Assembly (NCBI GenBank): GCA_031272655.1
Contig: JAISTJ010000080.1
Span: 1 to 18,436 of the forward strand
From: Tannerella sp.
GTDB lineage: Bacteria; Bacteroidota; Bacteroidia; Bacteroidales; Tannerellaceae
Direction: 5' to 3'
Length of the DNA stretch: 18,436 bases
Made by a program: the position numbers and the translations under genes. The notes below the pieces were generated by a model. The model worked only from the letters and a program-made list of their open reading frames with translations, ran no database searches and had not been told where the DNA came from. Below are positions 8,102-16,272 of the stretch, one piece after another (the first letter of the stretch is position 1; every line of letters begins with the position of its first letter).

Positions 8102-9649
8102 TTAAAATTGAAAGTAGATAAACGGCACTATATCAGCGCTTTTCATTTGGACGATTAAGAAGATGGCGAGGCTCAGAAGCGTCGCTTTCGCCCATAATGG
8201 CATGTATGTTACGCCTTTCTGGACGCTCAGGTCAAGCTGTTTCGGCATGAAATGTATGATGTAGCCTGTCAGCATCAGCACAAAGATTGTAGTGTAACCC
8301 GAAATGAACTGCAGGAATATCTGCGGCTCGAAATGCCTGATTATCTGTACAAGCATCTGCTTGATTTTCAGCATCGAATCGGCGCGGAAGAATATCCATG
8401 CGAAGCAGACGATATGAAAAGTGAAGAGCGTGCTGAGCGCTCGCTTCCATGGCGTCATACCTTCGCCCGAAGGCTTGAACCCGAAGCGGCCGATTAAAAA
8501 CTTGTGTATGGCGAGCGTTATGCCGTGAATGCCGCCCCAGATGATGAAACGCAGAGCCGCCCCGTGCCAGAGGCCGCCGAGTAACATTGTGATAAACAGG
8601 TTGATATACGTGCGTGATTTGCCTTTGCGGTTGCCGCCAAGGGGGATATAGAGGTAGTCGCGCAGCCACGTGGAAAGCGAGATATGCCATCGCCGCCAGA
8701 ACTCGGTGATGGTTGCCGACTGATAGGGCGAATCGAAATTGATGTTGAAACGGAAGCCGAGCAGTAGCGCAATGCCTATCGCCATATCGGAATAGCCCGA
8801 AAAATCGCAGTATATCTGCAACGAGTAACCATAGACGCCAAGCAGGTTTTCAACGCCCGAATAGAGCGCCGGCGCGTCGAAAATCCTGTCCACAAAGTTG
8901 ATGCTGATATAGTCGGATATGACGCATTTCTTAAATAAACCGCATATTATCAGGTACAAAGCCTCCCCCATCTGGCCGTGAAGCAGTCGCGGACGGCGGT
9001 AAATCTGCGGGATAAAATCTTTCGCGCGGACGATAGGACCAGCCACCAATCCAGGGAAGAACGAGACGTAAAACATGTATGTAAACCAGTTTTTGACCGG
9101 TTTGATTTGCTTCCTGTAAATGTCTATCGTATAGCTCATTGACTGGAAAGTAAAGAACGAAATGCCGACCGGAAGGAAGATGTCTAACGGTTCGTAAGTA
9201 AGGTGCTGGAGCACCGGCTCATGGATGGCGCCGCCGAGAAAATGCCAGAATGCTATAACAGATTCGTACAGAAAATTGGTATATTTAAAGTATGCCAGCA
9301 TGCCGAGATTGACGCATATACTGAGCATTATAAGCGCCAACCTGCCTCTTGGGGCGGTCGTTTCGTACAGTTTTTTGCCTATCAGGAAATCCGACGTCGC
9401 GGTGAAGACAAGCAGCAAAAACCATACCCCGCTCGTCTTGTAGTAGAAATAGAGCGAAAAGAGGATAACGTATATCAGCCGCGCTTTGCGATTGTCGCGC
9501 AACGAGTTATAGATAATGTAAAAACCAATGAAAAGAAACAGGAACAGCCCGGAACTGAAGAGCATCGGCGCTTCTTTCTGGTAGCTGAGTATTTCGCTTA
9601 AATTGCTTAATGTCAGACTATTATAGAAATCATGAAGGCTATTCATCAT
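8102..9649 (-). CDS. MBOAT-family membrane O-acyltransferase (AlgI-like)
   Basis: This 515-residue polytopic inner membrane protein belongs to the MBOAT family, which moves acyl groups (usually acetyl) across the membrane onto extracellular glycans. Family marks, numbered from the chosen start: FLPVGISFFTFQSMSYTID (about 158-176), SFFPGLVAGPIVR (196-208), CDFSGYSDMAIG (281-292), EFWRRWHISLSTWLRDYLY (316-334), IPLGGNRKGK (335-344), and LWHGA with the invariant His at about 362. Length and motif order are those of AlgI/DltB/PatA-type proteins. A reading frame extends to a TTG at 9670, but ATG-ATG at 9644-9649 sits 5-8 bases after a perfect Shine-Dalgarno sequence, so I start there. It overlaps the upstream SGNH gene by 11 bases, which implies translational coupling. 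The acetylated polymer is unknown. Confidence 0.94.
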   Translation of the reverse strand: MMNSLHDFYNSLTLSNLSEILSYQKEAPMLFSSGLFLFLFIGFYIIYNSLRDNRKARLIYVILFSLYFYYKTSGVWFLLLVFTATSDFLIGKKLYETTAPRGRLALIMLSICVNLGMLAYFKYTNFLYESVIAFWHFLGGAIHEPVLQHLTYEPLDIFLPVGISFFTFQSMSYTIDIYRKQIKPVKNWFTYMFYVSFFPGLVAGPIVRAKDFIPQIYRRPRLLHGQMGEALYLIICGLFKKCVISDYISINFVDRIFDAPALYSGVENLLGVYGYSLQIYCDFSGYSDMAIGIALLLGFRFNINFDSPYQSATITEFWRRWHISLSTWLRDYLYIPLGGNRKGKSRTYINLFITMLLGGLWHGAALRFIIWGGIHGITLAIHKFLIGRFGFKPSGEGMTPWKRALSTLFTFHIVCFAWIFFRADSMLKIKQMLVQIIRHFEPQIFLQFISGYTTIFVLMLTGYIIHFMPKQLDLSVQKGVTYMPLWAKATLLSLAIFLIVQMKSADIVPFIYFQF

Positions 9650-11087
9650 AGCTAACCTCCTTTCTTTCAATATATTGGGATGTCTCGCCGACAGTTTTAT
9701 TCAAAGTGAAGCCGCCATTTGGCTTCCCGAACCATTCGGGCGGCAAAACAGGTTGAAACCTCCAAGTATCGGGACGTAAATAATTGCGCATCAATGCTTT
9801 ATAGAGAAGGGCGCCCTGTTCGCCGTATGCTTCGCGGGAGAAATGAATATGGTCGCGGCCGAGCATACCGGCTGCCAACCACTGCTCACACGAATTTTCC
9901 CCGCCCCCTACGGCAAACATATCGAAAGACGCAATACCCTCTTTATCAGAGTATTCGCGTATCACATTCGCTACCCGCACCATGTTTTCATTCCTTACAT
10001 AATAGCGCTTTTTATTTTTGTATTGTCGTTTAAAAGTCTCTATCGGCGTGGTTATCAGCAATATAGCTTGCGGCATCTCTTCGCGGACAAGTTTGATAAA
10101 CGAATTAATCTGCGCTTCAAATTCCGATTCGCTGAAATTTTTCCCGAAAGATTCGTTGGTTCCGAGCGAGATAATGAACAGCGACGGCTTGAGCAGCGAC
10201 AGCTGGCGCACATACGAGCGGCTCGTGAAGTCCGCGTATTTAGCGCCGTTGACGCCTATAGCGTGGTAGAGCAAGCCCGGATTGCCGTTCATCAGGTTGA
10301 AGCCGTAATAAAGGTTGCGTGCACCGGATTTTCTTTGCCCGATACTCTTAATTTGCAGAGTATCAACATGATACGAAGTGATAAAAGTATCCGCAACGAT
10401 ATTTTCGTAAGGCTCTTTACCTATTAGCAGGTCGGACACAAAATCTTTCGAGGCGGCCGATGGCTCCATAGCGGCTGCGTTGGCGTCCCTGAACAGCAGG
10501 GCTTTATTGAAACTATACCCTGCGCCGTTGAGGGGCGCTATGATGAGTTTAAAGTTTACCGGCTGCGTTTCCGTCTGGATGCCTATGCCTCCCGGACCCC
10601 ACGGGCATCGCGGTTTCAACTGTACGCATCTGCCTGAAGTCCACCTGTTTACGTTGGATGAAATGAAATAATCGGGCGGCTCGTTCTGCCGTGAAAGTCG
10701 AAACGGCGCTATCCAGCCCCTGCCGGCATTGCCGAAAGACGACTGCAACAACCGCATTGTGCGGCCGCTGAGGTAACCCGCCTGAATATGCGAATCGCCG
10801 AGATGGATGATGTTGATAACGGTGTCTTTGCCGTTTTTTAGGTCGGTCAGCGCCTTGCGGAACGACGCCAAAGAGTTGCGCGGATCGGAAATCCTGCACA
10901 AAGCATCGTTAATAAAAGGAAATTTCAGGGTGTCGGCACTCCCCAATATACTTTCGGTCTCGTCATTGCAAACCCGATCAAATCCAGCCGAAGTAAGCAC
11001 AACCCCCAGCCCTGCAAGCAGCAAAACCGCCTTCAGCGCCGTTAATTTCTTTCCCCCGAATATATATTTCAAAAAACCGTTCATCAT
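9639..11087 (-). CDS. SGNH/GDSL-family hydrolase or acetyltransferase, membrane-anchored or exported
   Basis: This protein of about 482 residues has an N-terminal hydrophobic segment (LTALKAVLLLAGLGVVLTSA, about residues 15-34) and an SGNH domain facing the periplasm. Block I is HLGDSHIQ with the nucleophile Ser at about 99; a block II-like GVNGA follows near 278; block III is SLGTNES with Asn about 311; block V is GRDHIHFS with Asp about 412 and His about 415. All catalytic positions are therefore present. In O-acetylation systems such as AlgJ/AlgX or PatB, SGNH proteins carry acetyl from the MBOAT partner to the glycan; other members are deacetylating esterases. Sequence alone does not separate these. 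The frame also contains an ATG at 11129, overlapping the previous gene; I prefer the ATG-ATG at 11082-11087, 10 bases after the upstream stop. Confidence 0.88.
   Translation of the reverse strand: MMNGFLKYIFGGKKLTALKAVLLLAGLGVVLTSAGFDRVCNDETESILGSADTLKFPFINDALCRISDPRNSLASFRKALTDLKNGKDTVINIIHLGDSHIQAGYLSGRTMRLLQSSFGNAGRGWIAPFRLSRQNEPPDYFISSNVNRWTSGRCVQLKPRCPWGPGGIGIQTETQPVNFKLIIAPLNGAGYSFNKALLFRDANAAAMEPSAASKDFVSDLLIGKEPYENIVADTFITSYHVDTLQIKSIGQRKSGARNLYYGFNLMNGNPGLLYHAIGVNGAKYADFTSRSYVRQLSLLKPSLFIISLGTNESFGKNFSESEFEAQINSFIKLVREEMPQAILLITTPIETFKRQYKNKKRYYVRNENMVRVANVIREYSDKEGIASFDMFAVGGGENSCEQWLAAGMLGRDHIHFSREAYGEQGALLYKALMRNYLRPDTWRFQPVLPPEWFGKPNGGFTLNKTVGETSQYIERKEVSYDE
9655..9663 (-). promoter_or_regulatory. 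Perfect Shine-Dalgarno site deciding the MBOAT start
   Basis: AAAGGAGGT on the minus strand lies 5 bases before the first of two adjacent ATG codons (9649) and 8 before the second (9646). It is inside the last codons of the upstream SGNH gene, which encode ERKEVSYDE. Strong Shine-Dalgarno sites are uncommon in Bacteroidetes, so this one is a useful start marker and points to reinitiation or coupling between the two genes. Confidence 0.75.
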
Positions 11088-11097
11088 ATCAATCCGT

Positions 11098-12717
11098 TTA
11101 CCGTTCCACAAGCCGTTCCTCGCCGTCATACATCCCTTTTTCCGTCAGCAGTGCATCATAGAAAGCGTCCGCCACTTCCCTGCCGCCGCGAAAACTGAGA
11201 TGGGTATAATCTTTGCTCGCCCAGTTCGATTTCACATATTTAACCATACTGTTTTGCCCGCCCATAGCCGCAAAGATGCTCCAAAACGTAACTTCCGCCT
11301 CTTTAGCCGTCTGGCGTTGCGCCTTCAGCAGCGACAGCACGGCCGGCATTGTGCTGTAGGCATTACCGTTCTTATAACTGCGGTCGGACACTCCAAGCAC
11401 CATAATATCAGCGCCCGGAAAGCAATATTGGATATGGTCTATCACCTCAAGCATCCGTTTACGATACCAGCCGTAGTCTTGCACCGATTCGCTCGCCACG
11501 TTAAGCCCGTACTGAAGCACTATCAGGTCGTATGGCCGCACCTGTTGAAGTTCGCGGCAACTGCCCGCATCAAGTTCGGACATCACAATCCCCGAATTGC
11601 CCCTTAGCGAAAAGTTATCCACGATGATTCCGCGGTTATCTTCGAGCGCCAAACCGATAGCTTTCAATCCCTGCGGGCGTTTGAACATAAGCGTCCCCTT
11701 GGTGAAAGTGCCTTTCAATTCAAACTGCGTTACGGCGTCGCTCGGCGGCAACTCGTAAATCTCCTCCTCTGCCCCGCTTTTCACCGTAATATCGGTCTTG
11801 TCATTGGCTGCGTAAATGAACTTCAGCGATGAAACTTCCTGCAAACGGGTGTACATATCAACTGTCTGGAAATCAACGCTTGCCACACTCGCATCAGGCT
11901 CAAAAAGAAGTCCCGAAAGCACATATTTATGGCTTTTATCTTTGATGATGGAATAAGTCCTCCACCCTTCGGCGCTTTGCTTGATTGTAGGACGGTATTG
12001 CGCCACATTGGACGTTATCGGTATAAACCCGACGCCCCGCCCGCCGAAATGCGCCTGCATCTTCTGCCGGAAATCGGCTACCATTATATCCCCTTCAATA
12101 AACGAATCCCCAAGAAAAGCAATCCTGACAGGGCGGCGCAGGTTGGCGATGTTGTTCAGCGCAGCGAAGAATCGGCGGAGACCCGTCCTGCCCATCGTAA
12201 AATCCTCAATATTAGTGTTTGAGAGATAATCTGTCGTAACTTTTTGCACCTTACTTTCGGTAGTCGTCTTTTTTGACGCCTGATTGGTTTTTTGCTCTGT
12301 AGCAGGGCTGTTTTTCGGCTCGGCGGTCGTTTTCGGCTGTTTCACTTTTGGTATAACAGTATCGGGCGGAGCAGGCTTCTGATGCGGGGTTTCAGGTACC
12401 CGTACAGCGGGGTTTACATCACTTGACTGCAAACGGGCTACCGGCTCATTTTTAGCTTCAACCGTTTCCTTCTCGGCAACTTCCGGCTCGGCTGTTTCTT
12501 CGTCCGCATCATCGTTAAGCGCTGCCATCAGGTCTTCCGTTCCGACGTCCGCAGCCGGCTTGCGTAAATCCGACAGCATATCAACTTTTTTAACCTTGAA
12601 CTGTAAGATATGACTTGGCAACCAGTACATTAACGTACTGATTATCAGAGAAATAACCATAACAGCTACGAACTGCCAGGCATAATTTTTATTTCTTTTT
12701 TTCCTGTCAATGCCCAT
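11098..12717 (-). CDS. SGNH/GDSL-family protein with membrane anchor and long linker
   Basis: This 539-residue protein is anchored by one N-terminal membrane helix (about residues 14-35, WQFVAVMVISLIISTLMYWL). A long low-complexity linker rich in Glu, Ala, Lys, Pro and Thr (about 50-165) follows, which could span the periplasm or cell wall. The SGNH domain comes next: block I AFLGDSFIEGD with Ser205, block II-like SLRGNSG (Gly373), block III LQYGLN with Asn406, and block V KDYTHLSF with Asp503 and His506. It is the first gene of the operon with the second SGNH gene and the MBOAT. Two differing SGNH proteins beside one MBOAT suggest a division of labour, for example one acetyl carrier or transferase and one esterase, as in known glycan O-acetylation clusters. 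That assignment is inference. Confidence 0.88.
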   Translation of the reverse strand: MGIDRKKRNKNYAWQFVAVMVISLIISTLMYWLPSHILQFKVKKVDMLSDLRKPAADVGTEDLMAALNDDADEETAEPEVAEKETVEAKNEPVARLQSSDVNPAVRVPETPHQKPAPPDTVIPKVKQPKTTAEPKNSPATEQKTNQASKKTTTESKVQKVTTDYLSNTNIEDFTMGRTGLRRFFAALNNIANLRRPVRIAFLGDSFIEGDIMVADFRQKMQAHFGGRGVGFIPITSNVAQYRPTIKQSAEGWRTYSIIKDKSHKYVLSGLLFEPDASVASVDFQTVDMYTRLQEVSSLKFIYAANDKTDITVKSGAEEEIYELPPSDAVTQFELKGTFTKGTLMFKRPQGLKAIGLALEDNRGIIVDNFSLRGNSGIVMSELDAGSCRELQQVRPYDLIVLQYGLNVASESVQDYGWYRKRMLEVIDHIQYCFPGADIMVLGVSDRSYKNGNAYSTMPAVLSLLKAQRQTAKEAEVTFWSIFAAMGGQNSMVKYVKSNWASKDYTHLSFRGGREVADAFYDALLTEKGMYDGEERLVER

Positions 12718-12749
12718 TCGTTATCTTCACTTCATCTAAAAGTTACGCG

Positions 12750-12757
12750 CAAAGATA
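12750..12757 (-). promoter_or_regulatory. Promoter -7 element for the SGNH-SGNH-MBOAT operon
   Basis: TATCTTTG on the minus strand matches TAnnTTTG and lies 32 bases upstream of the first SGNH ATG. No TTTG is found 18-21 bases further upstream, so the -33 half is weak or absent. It diverges from the cysK promoter in the same 168-base intergenic region. Confidence 0.5.
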
Positions 12758-12819
12758 GTATTTTTTTCCAAAATATTTCGGTAATCGGACAAAAAAAACA
12801 GTCATACTATAAATATGGT

Positions 12820-12851
12820 ATTGTGTAATTGATTTTAGCGCCGTATCTTTG
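12820..12851 (+). promoter_or_regulatory. Promoter for cysK
   Basis: ATTG (12820-12823, one change from TTTG), 20 bases, then TATCTTTG (12844-12851) form a Bacteroidetes-type promoter. The predicted leader is about 28 bases, too short for a riboswitch, and I see no operator-like dyad in it. Confidence 0.65.
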
Positions 12852-12885
12852 CACCCTCAAATCATTAAAATTTTACAAGAAAGAA

Positions 12886-13833
12886 ATGGAAAATATTAAA
12901 AAATCATTGATTGAACTTATTGGCAACACGCCACTTTTGGAACTTTCGCGTTACAGTCTTAAAAAGCAACTGAAAGCTAAAGTTGTTGCTAAACTCGAAC
13001 TTTTTAACCCGGGCGGAAGCGTGAAAGACCGTATCGCCTTTTCGATGATTGAAGCAGCTGAAAAAGACGGTGTTATAAAACCGGACGCTACTATCATTGA
13101 GCCTACAAGCGGTAATACAGGTATAGGTCTGGCTTGGGTTGCGGCTGTTAAAGGCTATAAACTGATACTGACAATGCCCGAAACGATGAGCATTGAACGT
13201 CGTAATCTGCTTAAAGCGCTGGGCGCCACACTGATACTGACGCCCGGAGCCGAAGGTATGAAAGGCGCTATCGCTAAGGCTAACGAGCTAAAAGAGCAGA
13301 CGCCCGGCTCGGTTATACTGCAACAGTTTGAAAATCCGGCAAATCCGGAGATTCACAGGCGTACAACCGCCGAAGAAGTATGGCGCGACACCGACGGCAA
13401 GGTGGATATATTCGTAGCAGGCGTCGGTACGGGCGGCACATTAAGCGGCGTCGCTGAGGTGCTTAAAAGCCGTAAGCCGGGAGTTAAAATTATAGGAGTT
13501 GAACCGGACAAATCGCCTGTTCTGTCGGGCGGAGCGCCTGGCCCGCACAAGATTCAGGGCATTGGTGCCGGCTTTGTACCGAAAAACTATAACGGAACGC
13601 TTGTGGATGAGGTTATTCGCGTTAAAGACGAAGACGCTATCCGCACAAGCCGCGAACTGTCTGTGCATGAAGGATTGCTTGTAGGTATTTCTTCCGGCGC
13701 AGCCGCTTTCGCTGCTACTCAACTTGCATTACTACCTGAAAATCAAAATAAAACAATAGTAGTGATACTGCCTGACACAGGCGAACGCTATCTTTCAACA
13801 GTGCTTTACGCTTTTGAAGAATTTCCTTTGTAA
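12886..13833 (+). CDS. cysK: Cysteine synthase (O-acetylserine sulfhydrylase)
   Basis: This 315-residue cytoplasmic PLP enzyme makes L-cysteine from O-acetyl-L-serine and sulfide. The start [20 protein letters not shown] is typical. The PLP lysine is Lys47 in PGGSVKDR; the substrate loop is [10 protein letters not shown] (72-81); the phosphate-binding loop is [11 protein letters not shown] (179-189); [12 protein letters not shown] (221-232) and VGISSGAA (266-273) are further family marks. MSIERR (101-106) is also conserved in CysK. The frame is open upstream to 12829, but that would begin before the predicted transcription start, so the ATG at 12886 is used. The next gene, 31 bases downstream, uses the same co-substrate sulfide, so the pair forms a sulfur-assimilation operon. 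The related cystathionine-beta-synthase fold is excluded by length and motifs. Confidence 0.96.
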   Translation: MENIKKSLIELIGNTPLLELSRYSLKKQLKAKVVAKLELFNPGGSVKDRIAFSMIEAAEKDGVIKPDATIIEPTSGNTGIGLAWVAAVKGYKLILTMPETMSIERRNLLKALGATLILTPGAEGMKGAIAKANELKEQTPGSVILQQFENPANPEIHRRTTAEEVWRDTDGKVDIFVAGVGTGGTLSGVAEVLKSRKPGVKIIGVEPDKSPVLSGGAPGPHKIQGIGAGFVPKNYNGTLVDEVIRVKDEDAIRTSRELSVHEGLLVGISSGAAAFAATQLALLPENQNKTIVVILPDTGERYLSTVLYAFEEFPL

Positions 13834-13864
13834 TATATTCATTAATAATTTAATAAACATCATT

Positions 13865-15154
13865 ATGTCAACAAAAAAATTACATTTCGAGACCCTCCAA
13901 CTTCATGTAGGGCAGGAACATGCAGACCCGACAACCGATTCAAGGGCTGTTCCTATTTATCAAACAACTTCTTACGTATTTCACAACTCCGAACATGCTG
14001 CAGCGCGTTTTGGGCTTCGCGATGCGGGTAACATCTACTCGCGCCTGACTAACCCCACACAAGACATCTTTGAGCAACGTATTGCAGCTCTCGAAGGCGG
14101 TGTGGCTGCACTCGCGCTCGCTTCGGGAGCGGCTGCCGTTACTTATTCTATCCTCAACATCGCTAATTCGGGAGACCATATTGTCTCCGAAAAAACAATC
14201 TATGGCGGCACTTATAACCTCTTCCAACACACCCTGCCGCTATATGGCATAAAAACGACTTTCGTTGAACCGTACAATCCGGAAGACTACGAAAAAGCTA
14301 TCCAACCCAATACTAAGGCGATATTTATTGAAACACTTGGAAATCCTAATTCTGATGTTGTTGATATTGAGGCTATTGCGAAAGTGGCACACAAACACAA
14401 AATTCCGCTGATTGTAGATAACACCTTCGCGACGCCGTTCCTGGTACGTCCGTTCGAGTACGGTGCGGATATCGTTGTCCACTCTGCAACAAAGTTTATC
14501 GGTGGACATGGTACGACGCTCGGCGGTGTTATTGTTGATTCGGGTAAGTTCGACTGGGTCGCTTCCGGTAAGTATCCGCAACTGACTGAACCTGTGGCTT
14601 CTTATCACGGCGTAAAGTTTGTTGACGCCGCAGGTCCGGCCGCCTACGCTATCCGTGCCCGCGCTATACTGCTTCGAGACACAGGCGCCACGCTTAGCCC
14701 ATTCAATGTCTTTCTTCTGTTGCAGGGACTTGAAACCTTGTCGCTTCGTGTGGAACGACACGTTGAGAATACTCTTAAAATACTTGATTATCTGACTAAA
14801 CACCCGAAAGTAGAGATTGTGAAACATCCGTCTTTGCCATACCGTCAAGATAACGGACTGTATAAGAAGTATTTCCCGAATGGAGGTGGAACAATATTCA
14901 CTTTCGACATCAAAGGCGGCAGCATCAAAGATGCTCATAAATTCATTGACAGTCTGGAGATATTCTCACTCCTCGCCAATGTTGCGGACGCCAAGTCGCT
15001 CGTTATACATCCAGCAACAACTACACATTCGCAACTCAACGAAGCAGAACTTCTTGAGCAGGACATCAAGCCCGGCACTGTCCGCCTCTCAATAGGCACC
15101 GAGCATGTGGACGACCTGATAGCCGACCTCGCGCAGGCTTTTGATAAGATTTGA
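13865..15154 (+). CDS. metY: O-acetylhomoserine sulfhydrylase (O-acetylhomoserine aminocarboxypropyltransferase)
   Basis: This 429-residue cytoplasmic PLP enzyme of the Cys/Met metabolism family makes L-homocysteine from O-acetyl-L-homoserine and sulfide, feeding methionine synthesis. Family marks: [12 protein letters not shown] at the start, [11 protein letters not shown] (29-39), [21 protein letters not shown] (58-78), the glycine-rich turn near 110-116, [13 protein letters not shown] (156-168), and the PLP lysine Lys210 in [12 protein letters not shown]. The C-terminal [20 protein letters not shown] and [11 protein letters not shown] are typical. The length of about 430 separates it from the shorter (about 380-400) cystathionine gamma-synthase and lyase relatives. 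The frame extends upstream into cysK; the ATG at 13865 gives the standard [10 protein letters not shown] start. Confidence 0.95.
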   Translation: MSTKKLHFETLQLHVGQEHADPTTDSRAVPIYQTTSYVFHNSEHAAARFGLRDAGNIYSRLTNPTQDIFEQRIAALEGGVAALALASGAAAVTYSILNIANSGDHIVSEKTIYGGTYNLFQHTLPLYGIKTTFVEPYNPEDYEKAIQPNTKAIFIETLGNPNSDVVDIEAIAKVAHKHKIPLIVDNTFATPFLVRPFEYGADIVVHSATKFIGGHGTTLGGVIVDSGKFDWVASGKYPQLTEPVASYHGVKFVDAAGPAAYAIRARAILLRDTGATLSPFNVFLLLQGLETLSLRVERHVENTLKILDYLTKHPKVEIVKHPSLPYRQDNGLYKKYFPNGGGTIFTFDIKGGSIKDAHKFIDSLEIFSLLANVADAKSLVIHPATTTHSQLNEAELLEQDIKPGTVRLSIGTEHVDDLIADLAQAFDKI

Positions 15155-15176
15155 TTGTTAGGTTATACTATTTTTA

Positions 15177-15219
15177 ATCAACGGCTTCATGCTTCTTAGT
15201 ATGAGGCCGTTGATATTTT
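15177..15219 (+). terminator. Intrinsic terminator after the cysK-metY operon
   Basis: A 16-bp stem (15177-15192 with 15199-15214, two G-T wobble pairs, no gaps) closes over a 6-base loop and is followed by ATTTTAG. It starts 22 bases after the metY stop. The left side on the opposite strand is A-rich rather than T-rich, so it works rightward only. Confidence 0.85.
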
Positions 15220-15254
15220 AGTTGCATCTGCCGCGTGTGAAATTTTTATGTTTT

Positions 15255-15286
15255 TTTGGTAGGATGTGATTTTTTTGTTATTTTTG
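15255..15286 (+). promoter_or_regulatory. Promoter for the Rpn-family nuclease gene
   Basis: TTTG (15255-15258), 20 bases, then TATTTTTG (15279-15286) fit the Bacteroidetes consensus well. The ATG follows 25 bases after the -7 element, so the leader is short. The region is T-rich, which raises the chance of a spurious match. Confidence 0.6.
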
Positions 15287-15311
15287 TGGCGTAGATTTAA
15301 TTGTTTTGATT

Positions 15312-16262
15312 ATGGCAAAGTATCTTGACCCTAAGAACGATTTGATATTCAAACGGATATTCGGAACACATAAACATCTGTGTATCAGTTTGTTAAATAG
15401 CATGTTGCCGTTTGACGAGGATCACAGGATTGTTGATATTACCTACAATCCTACCGAATTGTTGCCGGAGATTAACGTCCTGAAAGATTCCATCGTGGAT
15501 GTGCGCTGTACGGACGTGCTTGGACGGCATTTTATTGTTGAGATGCAGATGTACTGGACTGACATTTTCAAACAACGCATATTATTCTATGCGTCAAAGG
15601 TTTACATCAGCCAGCTTGATGCGAGTAAATCTTACGATACCCTTGAACCGGTCTATGCCCTGACGTTCGTTGACCAGAACTTCGAGAAAGAGCCGGATAT
15701 GAAGGACGAGTACATGCATCACTACAAGATAGTGAACATTGCGCATACCGAGAAGCAAATCAAGGGTTTGGAGTTTATCTTTGTGGAGCTGCCGAAATTC
15801 AAGCCGCAGAACCGCGTTGAGAAGAAGTTGCACGAATTGTGGTTGCGCTTCCTGACGGAAATAGACGAAAGTACGGAAACAATACCGGCAGAATTGCTTG
15901 AAAATGAGGAAGTTAAGGAGGCTATCCAATATACCGAGCAAGCCGCCTACACAAAAGCGCAGTTAGAAGCCTACGACGCCTACCGCGATCGTGCATTGAA
16001 GGAACGTAGCGCCATCATTGACGCCCTGAAAACAGGCGAAGTGATAGGTCTTCAGAGAGGCGAGGCGTTAGGACTTCAAAGAGGCAGGACAGAAGGTGAA
16101 GCGATAGGGCTTGAGAAAGGTGAAGCGATAGGTCTTCAGAAAGGTAAAGAGGAAGCGAACCGTGAAACAGCCCGCAAATTGAAAGCGCTCGGTATGCCGT
16201 TAGAGCAAATCAAAAGCATCACCGGCCTGAACGACGAACAAATCAACGGTTCGGAAAGTTAA
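15312..16262 (+). CDS. Rpn-family PD-(D/E)XK nuclease / putative transposase-like protein
   Basis: This 316-residue protein has the standard Rpn start AKYLDPKNDLIFKRIFG. Its nuclease core has Asp63 in DSIVDVRCTD and the EMQ variant of the ExK motif (Glu77-Gln79 in HFIVEMQM), followed by the QRILFYASKVYISQL helix. The family is annotated as recombination-promoting nuclease or transposase; E. coli Rpn proteins cut DNA, promote RecA-independent recombination and have been linked to phage defence. The C-terminal third holds a Gly-rich tail of near-identical 8-residue units (GEAIGLQK type, about 242-281), then a helical end (LGMPLEQIKSITGLNDEQI). The frame begins six bases earlier at a TTG, but the ATG at 15312 is the better start. 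It stands alone, downstream of a terminator and convergent with the next gene. Confidence 0.9.
   Translation: MAKYLDPKNDLIFKRIFGTHKHLCISLLNSMLPFDEDHRIVDITYNPTELLPEINVLKDSIVDVRCTDVLGRHFIVEMQMYWTDIFKQRILFYASKVYISQLDASKSYDTLEPVYALTFVDQNFEKEPDMKDEYMHHYKIVNIAHTEKQIKGLEFIFVELPKFKPQNRVEKKLHELWLRFLTEIDESTETIPAELLENEEVKEAIQYTEQAAYTKAQLEAYDAYRDRALKERSAIIDALKTGEVIGLQRGEALGLQRGRTEGEAIGLEKGEAIGLQKGKEEANRETARKLKALGMPLEQIKSITGLNDEQINGSES
16035..16154 (+). repeat. In-frame 24-bp tandem repeats in the Rpn tail
   Basis: Four 24-bp units (16035-16058, 16059-16082, 16095-16118, 16119-16142) encode GEVIGLQR, GEALGLQR, GEAIGLEK and GEAIGLQK. Each pair is followed by a 12-bp half-unit (GRTE, GKEE). Because 24 is a multiple of 3, gain or loss of units changes tail length without breaking the frame. 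Confidence 0.85.
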
Positions 16263-16272
16263 TAGTTATAAG

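Noticed and set aside
12718..12885. Riboswitch or T-box ahead of cysK
   Set aside because: The predicted leader is under 30 bases and the divergent leader about 25 bases, too short for a structured sensor.
16263..16272. Terminator between the convergent Rpn and IFINCPFD genes
   Set aside because: The gap is 10 bases and no stem can be formed within it.
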